A DNA stretch of 64,000 nt, taken from assembly GCF_000003815.2 (NCBI RefSeq), contig NC_049986.1, positions 23,672,039 to 23,736,038 on the forward strand, given 5' to 3'. Shown one piece after another: positions 46,001 through 58,000 of the stretch. The notes beneath the pieces are model-generated. The model did not search any database and had not been told where the DNA came from. It was given only the letters and a program-made list of their open reading frames with translations. Numbering within the stretch: the stretch's first letter is position 1; every line of letters starts with the position of its first letter. Both the position numbers and the translations under genes were made by a program. The DNA is from Branchiostoma floridae. Lineage: Eukaryota; Chordata; Leptocardii; Amphioxiformes; Branchiostomatidae.

Positions 46001-49000
46001 CCTTCGGCGTAACACACCAGCTTCTGTATCTGTATCTATATAGCCGGTATAACCGCCATTCGGCGTAACACACCAGCTTCTGTATCTGTATCTATATAGC
46101 TGGTATAACTGCTGTTTGGCGTAACACACCAGCTTTGCAGGCATGTGGCGCGGCAGCAGCTGGTTATATTACACCGAACGACCCGCCACACCTAACTTTT
46201 GCACAGGTGTTGGCTGGCAAAGAAAAAAGAACCATTAATGAATGATTGTGTCAAATGTTTCTCCAGGTAACTGTGAGGGCCTGGTTGTAGTGCCACCCCC
46301 GGACCAACCTCCCAGTTGGTACGCCCCCAACGTTACCATGCCGACCTGCCCCGTGGAAACCTCGGATGCATGCGAGGGACACTGGTTCCTCTACATGTCT
46401 CTCAACTTCTACCTCATCTGTGTGAGGTTCGGCCTCCTCACCGTGCTCTTCGCTATGTTCAAGTGAGTCCCCGTCATCCTTTTGTTGTCCTAGAAACAAG
46501 GAAATAAGATGTTGTGACCGAAATGTTCAAAATCTAGTCTTTAAAGAGGATTGCACTTTTTTTTTATTTCGGTTACAAGCAAATGTCTAGTAAGCTACAT
46601 GACTTGTGTAAGCAAAGTACATTTGGGAGGGGCATGATTGTACAAATTTTTATGTCGTACCTGTGATGCGAAAACGTTCGATACTTTTCGTATCACATTA
46701 GGGTTTTAAGTTGTATCACACAGGCTCCCTTCGAGTAAATCAACCCATTTCAAACGGACCGAGTGCGGCACAGTTGACAATTCGAATACCTGATTCGGAC
46801 GTTGGAACATTGCTGTTGTAACACTTTTTTTGTTCGAAGGCACCAAATTTTTTCAACTTCTGGCGCATTTTGCATCAAAACATTGGGATTGGGTTTTCTC
46901 AGGTGGGTATGACATATTTAGATAAAGTACAACACGGTGTATTCCACATCACCCTCTGACTGTCCCAGCCCTCTCGCGAGTCGATCTGGTACCTCGCGAT
47001 CGGGTGATACGGAATACACCGTGTTTTATTCGACTATATATGAATCAGACACAATTGACATTGATTTTTTTTGATTGATAGAATCTGATTGTTCTTTAGG
47101 CCATACCAATTTAATCGCTAGGTTCTCAGATGCTGGCATTCAGAAATTCAGTAACAGGACAACATGTTGCTTAAGCCTGCATTCAATGGATCAATTTTCC
47201 TTGCTTGTATCTGTACTTGCAGTGACACATACCAGAGAGTACGCGGGGAGTCGCGAGAAATCTGGATGTACCAGCGCTACAAGCTCATCATCGACCTGGA
47301 CCGGCGGGACAGCCTGCCTCCTCCACTGGTCATCTTCCACTACATCTACATGCTGGGCCGCTACTTGTGCTGGTGCTGGAAGTGCAGAATTGTCACTAAG
47401 GTGGGGCTTTGTGTGTTTGTTTGTTGAGTGAGGGAGGGAGGGAATCAGTGAGTGAGAGGTGAAGGAATAAAGCTTGCTGCCGCCCCTGGTCGTGTTCCAC
47501 TTTATCTACATTCTGGGCCGCTACTTATGCTGGTACTGAAAGTGCCGCATTGTCACTAAGGCTGGTTTTTGTTTGTTGAGGGAGGGAGGGAATGAGTGAG
47601 TGAGAGGTGAAGGAATGAAGCCTGCCTTCACCACTGGTCGTGTTCCACTTTGTCTACATGCTCGGCCGCTACAATTTGTGCTAAGGTTTTTGTTTGTTTG
47701 TTGAGTGAGAGAGGGAATGAGTGAATGAGTGAGTGAATGGAGAAGGAATGAAGCCTGCCTCCGCCGCGCAGTTTGTGTTCCACTACATCTACATGCTGGG
47801 CCGCTACTTGTGCTGGTGCTGGAAGTGCAGGGTAGTCACTAAGGTGGGGCTTTGTGTGTTTGTTTAGTGATTGAGTGAGTGCGGGAATGAGTGAGTGAGT
47901 GGTGAAGGAATAAAGCTTGCTGCCGCCCCTGGTCGTCTTTCACTACGTCTACATCCTGGGCCGCTACTTGTGCTGGTGCTGGAAGTGCAGAATTGTCACT
48001 AAGGTGAATTTTTGTTTCTTTCTTTGATGGTGATTGAGGGAATGAATGAGTGAGTGAGTGAGTGAGTGAGTGAGTGAGTGAGTGAGTGAGTGAGTGAGTG
48101 AGTGTTGAAAGAATGAAGCTTGCCGCCACCACTGGTTGTCTTTCACTACATCTACATGCTGGGTCGCTACTTGTGCTGGTGTTGGAAGTGCAGGGTTGTC
48201 ACTAAGGTGGAGGTTTCTTTCTTTCTTTGATGGGTGATTGAGGGAATGAGTGAGTGAAGTGTGTGTTAAAAGAATGAAGCCTGCCTTCACCACTGGTCTT
48301 GTTCCACTACGTCTACATGCTGGGCCGCTACATGATTGTGCTAAGGTTGGTTTTTGTTTGCTTGTTGACTGAGAGAGGGAATGAGTGAGTGAGTGGAGAA
48401 GGAATGAAGCTTGCCTCCGCCGCGCAGGTTGTGTTCCATTATGTCTTCCTGCTCGACCGCTGCATTCGCTGGTGCTGGAAGTGCCACATTGTTACTAAGG
48501 AGAGGTTTTGTGTGTTTGTTGAGTGATTGAGTGAGTGAGTGAGTGGTGAAGGAAAGCTTGCTGCCATCCCTGGTCGTGTTCCACTTTGTCTACAAGCTGG
48601 ATCGCTACATGTGCTGGTGCGGGAAATGCCAAGTTTCCACTATGGTGAGTGTTTGTGTGTTTGTTTGTTTGCTAGTTTGCTTTTGTTTGGATAAGAGGAA
48701 GAAGAAACACTGAGAAAAAACAATAAACTGTACTATCCCCTCAGATCAAAGTGGCGTATGGAGAGAAGACCTACTCCAGCCAGGACATGGTGGATGGGGG
48801 GCTGGATGTTCCAGATGGAGAGGAACTTGATGAAGACAGGTTCAGCTTCTGGAAGTCCTGTGCTCACAGCTTCAACTCTAGCCAAAGGAAACAGGCAGCC
48901 CAGGAGGATAAACAAATGACACAGAATGATGTGTGAGTTTCAGTTAGGCGTAAGGGTTAGGGAGAACGAGAGAGTTACAGACAGTGTTCAGCTGCGCTCA

Positions 49001-52000
49001 CAGCTTCAACTCAAGTCACTCAGGAAACAGGTAGCTCAGGAGAGCAGACTGTCACAGACTGAAGTGTGAGTATTGGTTAGGGGTAAGGGTTAATGAGAAT
49101 GTTAGAGTTATACGTTTGGGAGAGGGTTCAGTTTCTGGAAGTCCTACGCTCACAGCTTCAACTACAGCCAGAGGAAACAGGCAGCTCAAGAGGATAAAAA
49201 GATGTCACAGATCGAATGATGTGAAAGTATTGGTTTAAGGGTAGGGGCTCCGAGGGTAAGAGTTCAAGGAGAGTGCCTACAGTTGGGAGAGGGTTTAGTT
49301 TAGGGAAGTCCAGTGCAGCTCAGGAGAGCAAACTGATGACACAAACTGAAGTGTGAGTTTGGGTTGTGGTTAGGATTTGTGTTGGGGCATTATTAAGTTT
49401 CAGATTCTGGAAGTAATAGGGGAAAGGTTGACTGTGTGTGACATGACAAGAAAATCAAGCGAGGCAGACTGAAGTAAGTGTCAGTTGCATTCAAGTGGAA
49501 TTTTTTTGTTTGGGCGTCCAAATCATTCCTGTATGTACTTTATGTTGCAAACCATCAGGAACTGGACTGGTTGTGAGCTTGTTTTAAGCAATGTCATAAC
49601 TGAAAGTTGGCCTCTTGAGCACTCTCATCCACTATAATTCTCTATTTCCAGAAATATATCATGTGAGTACAGCTGGTTATCAATGCCAAGTTGATTAGAA
49701 GGATGTATTGGTAACTCATTACTTTGGAGAGAATGTCATCCTCAATATCAAGATTGCCCTTTAAAGATCTCCTTTTTTTCCCCCAGCTATGAGCAGGTGA
49801 GCGATGACCTGTCCCGCCTGGACGTCCGGGTGAGGAGGAGGCACGACCGGCTCCACGATCGCGTCGTCAAGGTGGAGAAAATGATGCAGGAGAGCATGCT
49901 GACTCTGGAGACCATCAAACACCTGCTCCTGACAAAAGGTGGGTCACCATGGTTACTGTTGCCATGGGAACTGTTGCTATGGAAACTGTTGCTATGTAAG
50001 GTCGAAGGATGATGCAGGAGAGCATGCTGACTCTGGAGACCATCAAACACCTGCTGCTGACGAAAGGTGGGTCACCATGGTTACTGTTGCCATGGAAACT
50101 GTTGCTATGGAAACTATTGCTATGTAAGGTTGAAAGATGATGCAGGAGAGCATGCTCACCCTGGAGACCATTAAACACCTGCTCCTGACGAAAGGTGGGT
50201 CACCATGGTTACTGTTGCCATGGGAACTGTTGCCATGGAAACTTGCTATGGAAACTGTTGCTATGTAAGGATGGAAGATGATGCAGGAGAGCATGCTGAC
50301 CCTGGAGACCATCAAACACCTGCTCCTGACAAAAGGTGGGTCACCATGGTAACTGTTGCCATGGGAACTGTTGCTATGTAAGGTTGAAAGATGATGCAGG
50401 GCAGCTTGCTCACCCTGGAGACTTCTCAAACACCCCGAAAGGTTGGTCACCATGGTTACAACAGCTATGGGAACTGTTGCTATGTAAGGTTGAAAGGCGA
50501 TGCATGGGAGCTTGCTCATCCTGGAGACTTATCAAACACCAGCTGCTCATGAAGAAAAGTGGGTCACCATGGTTACAGTTGCCATAGAAACGTTTGCATT
50601 TGACCGCAGTATAATTGCAAGAATCACATGTACTATACATCAATATTACACGAAGTTAAAGCCTTGCATAACTATGATGGTGAAGTGTTAATGTTGGTGT
50701 TCAAGTCAGATGGGACACTCACAGCGGGTCAGCAATATGGTATGAAGTTACCAGATGACTGTAGATGGAGAAGGGAACGTTTTCGTGTCAGACTATGACG
50801 TACAATTTACAAATGTGTACAATATATTGGGGATGGACAGTTCCCGTTCAAGTTCGGAGGTAAGGGAAGTGGTGAAGGTCAGCTGTAGCTCCCCATGGCA
50901 TCCACACAGAGCAGGAGACATTGTGGGAGACAGTGGAAACAGCTGTGTGGAGCTGTTTGACCAGACAGGCAGATTCCTCAATCATGTCACTACTGACATT
51001 GTGGCACCACCAGCTGTTGCTATGACAGAACAGGCAAAAATCAATCTGCAAGCAGATGTCATCCATAGATTTAAGTCAGTGTGGCCTCATGTGGAAAAAA
51101 TCTCAACTCTAACATATTTGCATTTGCCAATAATTCAGCTTTCCTGATGAGTAAAGTGTGTGTGTTACAGAGTATGTCTCCACCATGCAGACTGCAGCAG
51201 CCAGACAGTCTCTGTACTTCAGTCTGACTGACAAAGTTTTGTACCTGAACATGTCACCAGTCTTCCTGCTTTAAATGTGTATAAATAATCTTTATTGTAT
51301 GTTACACTTACAGAGAGTAGAGAAGTTGAAGGTGTCTCCACCACACAGACCGGAGCGATCCTCCACATCGCAGCCCGACAGTCTCCCTACTTCGGCACCA
51401 AGAAGAAACGTTTCCCCGTGTTCGACAAGTACGTTCCCTGGAAGGTCCTGTTCGTGGAGTACGACCCTCCCCGCTACACCGCTCCCATGGAGTACTTCTC
51501 CGAGTGGTTCCGCCAGTTCGCTGACGAGGTCGATCCAAGGTTGGTTGACAATTCTCCCACAAAGCTCTCTCTGAGTTTAATATTAGTCAAAACTTACTAG
51601 GGAAAACACCCAGCAAAAGAGGAGATACCTCTGTGAAAATTCAAGCGTCTCAGACGGCGAAACGCCGTTTGCGACAACCGTCCAAGGCGTCTTAAATTAT
51701 TGGGACGCTTTGGACGGTTACGGCGGCGGACGGCATGGGACGGGCTTTTGAACGCCCGACGAAACGTCCAAGACGGTCCGAACGGCATAACAAACGCTTG
51801 GACGCGTCTAGATTGGCACTTAAGACGCGTCCGGTCGGACGTTCGGGACGTCCGAGACGGCGTCTGAAAGCGGGCAGCCGGACGCTCCCGCGCTCCGTCG
51901 GGCGGGCCCCCCGCTGGGAACAGACGTCTCTGCGGACGGACCAGACGCCGATTGCGACGGACGTAAATGACGTAATCCAGGCTGCTGGGACGGATCGGAC

Positions 52001-55000
52001 GCCGGTTGCGACGGGCATAAACGGCGTAATCCAGGCCGCTGGTACGGGCGGTAGCCTCCACCACGCCTTCCCACGGGGGGTACAGATCGTAAAATTCGAC
52101 AGAAAATAGAATGAAAGGCCAAGAGGCTGTCATCGCTATATTATTAAAGGTTAATATCTGGGCCAAACTCCTAGTAAAATATTTTTTCTTCAAGACACAG
52201 TTTTAGTTAGTCAGGCAGTACGGTAGAAACTCATAACGGGCCGGTGCATTTAATTTGGAACGTGCGTAGACGGCTGCCCGGACGCCGTTTCTGACGCCGT
52301 CCGGTCACGGCTATAATTTTATGGCCTGTTGGGACAACTTTGCCACATACCAAACAAACAAATATTCAGCCAGGCAGTGAATTGTAGAAGACCACCCACC
52401 ACCGGGCCGTCAGGTTTAGCTAAAATCAAACACAACTTGAACAAATTTCTTCGTAAATTGTTTACACGTACTCCGCGGCGTTTAATCAACTTTGCTACAT
52501 GTACGAAATTCAATCCGGCCTTCAATCGTGTCCGCGGCTTTTTGTGCCGCCGTGCCGACACGTTACATCAGAATGGACGAGCCCACATAACATCAAGGGT
52601 AAATACAGGACGTTTGAAATTTTCTATCGTAAATTTCAATTGCACCAGTATTTGCTAAAGACTGGATATATAAATGTGAAATAACGTTAAATTTTCTACA
52701 AAGATCATAAGTCATTTTTTTTATTTCGAGGTAGCGAAATAAAGTCTTCCGTTTCATAAGTTCCTAACCCCAAGTAGTTGGAAGAGCCGACTAAGATTTT
52801 GATTGGCACCGGCAAAATCGGTAGGTGCTATCTCATTATCTGTTGTCTAAATCTACATTTTAACAGCATTATCATTCTTAATAGAAACAACAGATATTTT
52901 TTACAAGTATTCTACAACGTGTTCATAATTCTTTTTATTTTGTGGCATCAAAACAAGATCCTAAATTTTATCATTTCTTCGCGTATGTGGGGAGGGCACC
53001 CGTAACAACAAGTCGTCGGTAAACTTTGCAACAGATGAATGTACAAAAAATTAGAATAAAATGCGAAGTATTCACTTACCGGCGCCTGCAAAGTATCGAC
53101 AATCAGCTAACGGAAGAACCGCTGCTTCTTTTGACGTCTGTCACATCTGTGATTTCTGCTGTCCAAGGTTTGCTGCTTCGAGTAAGTAGTATAATTTTTC
53201 CCCCTTGTCGGCGCACGACAAATAATTTGTGTACATTCTTTTTAGTATAAATAACGGATACAGTCATCGCCGTAAACCCAACCTCAGCACAATGTCGTAC
53301 AAACATCAGCTGCTACGTCTAGACGTGAAGTCCTTGGTCCAAAAGTGCGCAAAATTTAACAAACGGACATGAAATCCACAGAAATAGTCACCTTCTGAAC
53401 ATAAGTCCTGCAACCGCCGGAGTGTTCAACGGTCTGAAATTCGAATTCACCCGCTGAAATTAGCGCATGTGCAGAAGTTAAAACGTCATGTTTCCCGTGG
53501 GGATCATAAGAAAAGACGCAGCCGTCTGCCGGCGTCGGGTGACTAAGTATTTTATAGCCCCATCAGTGGCCGTCTCCGACGGCAATGGAAGGTCTTTCAG
53601 CCGTTCGGGCGTTCACCATAAAAACTGACAGAACGGCACGGACGCTCACGATGTGTCCGCGGCCGTTTCGGACGGCAATGAACGCGTCCAGAACGTCTGA
53701 AACGCGCTCGGACGCCATTGGACGCTTGTAGACGCCGTCCGGGCAGTTTCGGACGCTTGAATTTTCACAGAGGTATCTCCTGTGTGTATCTTCCCTTTTT
53801 TCCCTAATGTCAGAGGCCCATTCCTCCTCTCCTACTGCCTTTTACCTCCCAAATTTTTCTCCCCAGGACGATTCGAGACCTTGTCCGAAGACACCCTACA
53901 GTTCCTGTCCCTGGCCACTTCATCGTCCAGTATACATCCTCTTCCTTTCAGTCTATTGATCAAATAGTGGTGTCGACCCCTGACCCCAACATGTCAATCA
54001 TTGCCGTCTCCTCGGCAGTTGGACATCATTTGAAGAACAATTCATTACGCATTTTTACACTTGGGTAGAGCAAGGCAAGTCAATTTTTTGTTAAGTGCCT
54101 TTCCTTAAGGACACTGGATACGACGACGACGATACGACGACGACAGTGGATACTACTACTACCAAGCTGCCCACCCATTCGTCACTTTAATCTTGATAAC
54201 ATGATATTACTCTAACTACATTTTCCAGCGAATAGATAAATAAATACTTATTAGATTAATATTTTTCAGCACTCAGCAGCCACCCCCCGTGTGGAACGAT
54301 GTTGTTGGGTACAAGATGCAGATCTGGCACGAGGGGGAGGGGGGCGAGAGGGAACAGCTGGAGGAGGTCATGGAGGTCGATCGAAGGTCGTGGATCGAAG
54401 ACAAGGACAAAGGAGTCAGCATCAGATACAACATCATGGCAGAGGATGTACCACAGTAAGTTTGCCTGGTACCATCCAGAAAGTAGTTTGCTCTAGTGTT
54501 CATTATAATTTTATACTATATACAGTCGCTTCTTGCTCTGACATTCAATATACGCGGTATCATTTTGGATTCCGGACCAAAGCAACTTTGAACTTTTCTA
54601 AAACATCTCAAGATTTAACACAAAACCTCACGAATTTTGGTATAAATCTGTAATCTGTTGACTACCAGTTCTCACAATACTTTTAGCAGTCGATCTGTAA
54701 CAGGCTACAAGCATTTGTTCAAAGTGCTCTGCTGAGTCCAGTAAAACTGCTCGCTGTTGTCCATGTTTATGAAGTTGATCTGCCTGCTGTTCCCTTTTCA
54801 GGAACCCGATGGGCAGGACCGGGCTGAGAGGCAAGGGGGCGCTCTTTAGATGGGGCCCCAACCACAGCATGCTGGCCATCTGCACAAGGTAGGTGTAACC
54901 TGTTTAGATGGGGCCCCAACCACAGCATACTGGCCATCTGCACAAGGTAGGTGTAACCTGTTTAGATGGGCCCCAACCACAGCATACTGGCTATCTGCAC

Positions 55001-58000
55001 AAGGTGACTCCATGCATAATATCATTGGGAGTGCACGTGATAGGCATATGTAGTCCAGTGGTTAATGAGGAAGGTTCCACTTTAGGCACCCCAGAAATAT
55101 GGCTAGTGTAAACTATCTAAACTTAGCACAAAAAGTTTGGAATATTAACTTTGGCTGATCATATTTCCGTTGCTCATTTCACAAATTTATAATCATAATT
55201 ATAAGGAGTTTGATACCATATGAAAGGAAATCACACACGCTTTCTTTTGATATATAACACATTAAAATTGATGCAGAAAGAACGGAAATATGGTCAGCCA
55301 AAGTTGATACGTTGTATTCCAAACTTTTTGTGCCGAGTTTAGCTTCATTCTCTTACTGACTGTGCCATACTGTTAATACAATCATGTATACCTCTTTAAA
55401 TCTTTACTGCAATTAGCCCTCGGGCATGAATTTGCAATAAACATTATTGTTAACATGGGTACAGGGCAGGGCTGAGACACTGTAGACTAGAGTATCAAAT
55501 ACTTACTGTCTCTTTGACACACTTATAAGATTTAGAAACAACAGACTTTTACTTGCAAATGTAGTTTGCTGGCACATAAAGATGGAATCCTTCTGCTATG
55601 CCCGTAAACAGGAAAAATAGAATTTAGTAATGAGCCTGCTAGGGAAACCAGGCTCACAAACCAGAGTCACACTTTGCAGTAACCGCAGCTGCAGTGAATT
55701 TGCTTGGCTTCAATGAAAAATACTCACTGTCTCTTTGACACACTTATAACATTTAGAAACAACAGACTTTTACTTGCAAATGTAGTTTGCTGGCACATAA
55801 AGATAAAATACTTCTGCTTCCTCTAAACAGGAAGAATAGAATTTGATGTAATGAGCCTGCTTGGGAAACCAGGCTCACAAACCAGAGTCATACTTTGCAG
55901 TAATTCCAGCTGCAGTGAATTTGCTTGGCTTCAATGACTTCAATGATTAAACTCTGATGTTGAAGTACAGTAGAAGCCACTTAATTGCACGGCCTATTTG
56001 CCAGTGAATTTTGTGCAATTATCCAGCTGGTGCAATTATGCGTGAAGTTATCAACCTGGACCGCACTCGTTTGGGATTTGGGATTCCATGCAGTTAACAG
56101 AAGTGTTAATCTGTTGTGCAATTAACTGGCTTCTACTGTATATAACAATGGTACGTCACATTTCCTCCCACCAGATGGAAGCACGCGGTGGACCCAGCTA
56201 CTGGAGATGAGCAGGAGGAGTACCTGCTGGTGGAGGGGAAGAGAGTTCTGGAGTTCCTGTCCTACAAGGAGCCAGACTTCGAGGAGTGGGCCATACCTGG
56301 GGTGAGTGGGCCATACCTGGGGTGAGTGGGCCATACCTGGGGTGAGTGGGCCATACCTGGGGTGAGTGGTCATACCTCAAAACTGAAAATCTGACAAATG
56401 CACTTGGCGAAAGGTCCGTAATTGATTTGATCGATGAATTCATTGATTAATGCACCCAGACTGGAACTCAGTGTAACAGCATGCAGGATTTGGCAGTATA
56501 CGGTGTGCTGCACTAAAACTGTGGTAGTGGATCGATTGATCATTGGTTAATATTGATTATAGTTGATTGATTGATTGATTGATTTGTCCAGGCTATGATA
56601 ACTTCATTGATTGATTGATTGATTGATGTGTCTAGGCTATGACAGCAGGGTTGGAGAGTAAGTACAGCGTGCTGCATCGAGCCTTCTGCACAAAGGCTCT
56701 TGGGAAACAGCCGGCAGTGGTGGACAGGCACATGGACGAGAGCAAGGTCAAACAGGTGAGGCTCAAGGTCACATTAACTCACACTTACAGTTTCCTGCAA
56801 TGTAATGTTATACATTGTAGGCCACAATAATTTAATTCTTTTGTTCTTATTACATTGTCTAGATATTATCTGTATCTATCTGTATCTAATAGTATATAGC
56901 CGGTATAACGGCCCTTCGGCATAACACACCAGCTATTGAAGAGATTTGACTGACAAACATAATCATTGATTGATTGAGCTGTTGTACAAAAGAAAATTGT
57001 ACAGAATTGATGTAGATCTTTTAGCTTTATGTCTTACTTATCTTATTATAGGTAATATGAGTATTTTATATGAGTATATGAGTCTTTTTTATATAAAAAT
57101 GTAAAAAGCAAAGTACTTCCAAGAAGAAAATGTGCTCATGCAATTGTATCAGTCTGGAAATATTTGCAGTGGTTTTATTAGGAAATCCACAGTTTTTCTT
57201 CGAGCCTCTACATAAATAAATCCTAATAGTGCAAATGTGTGTTTTTGTACTACAGAATTGCTTCTAAGAGACAAAAAAATGGCTTTCCCCTTCTAGAAGT
57301 CCCTGGGGGGAACATTATTGAACTTTCATGTATTAATTTTTTTTTTTCAACATATTTTTATTTATTGAAAATGACAACAAATCATTACTCTGGGTCAGCC
57401 TAGGCAGGCTATGTAAGCTGATGACGGCTGACCCACAAAGATACGACAAACAAACAAATCTAAATTACACATATGTACAGAATAGGCCACATAGGCTACA
57501 TAAGCTATGAGGAGCAGATGGAAGGTGCTGTAAATATGAGTTTGTAGCGAAGTTATGACCTGGAGAACCATTAAGGAGGACTCCGGTTGAGAGAGACTGG
57601 CCGACAAGGTGGAGCACTGTATTAATGTTGTTTTACAGTTGTTTGAAGCCTACACAGCGGATGAGAGAGACTGCCCTTCGTCTGAGCGGGATGACTCCAT
57701 CGAGACCTTCTCGGCCGCCATGATCTACCGGGGTTACGTGGACGACCCCCGGAACACGGACAGTGCCTGGGTCGAGACGGAGGCGTGGCACTTCCACTAC
57801 GAGAGCGGAGAAAGTTTCCTGGAGGAGGAGATGGTCACGGTAAGTTCACATTTTTTTTTCTATCCAACTTGTACCCCTTAAATATTGGCACCCTGTTTTG
57901 AGATCTACATTGCATTGTACATGAAAAAAGAAAAAGATAACTTATATAAGTGGTCTGATGGTATCAAATAGGGACAACAGACTCTTGTTACTGACTTCTT

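Noticed and set aside
45743-46140. Hammerhead-type ribozyme in the tandem hairpin unit
   Set aside because: The CTGATGA and GAAA core motifs are absent.
47839-48293. Minus-strand THSLTHSL-repeat ORFs
   Set aside because: (GAGT)n spacer repeats within the exon 22 array.
51597-52193. 198-codon minus-strand ORF and 124-codon plus-strand ORF
   Set aside because: They lie over palindromic GC-rich subrepeats of a TIR element; no domain, Arg/Pro bias on both strands.
53867-53967. Possible extra TRPM2 exon after CCCCAG
   Set aside because: It does not fit the 1-nt start phase needed after exon 25, whereas 54270 does, and it shows no NUDT9-H similarity.
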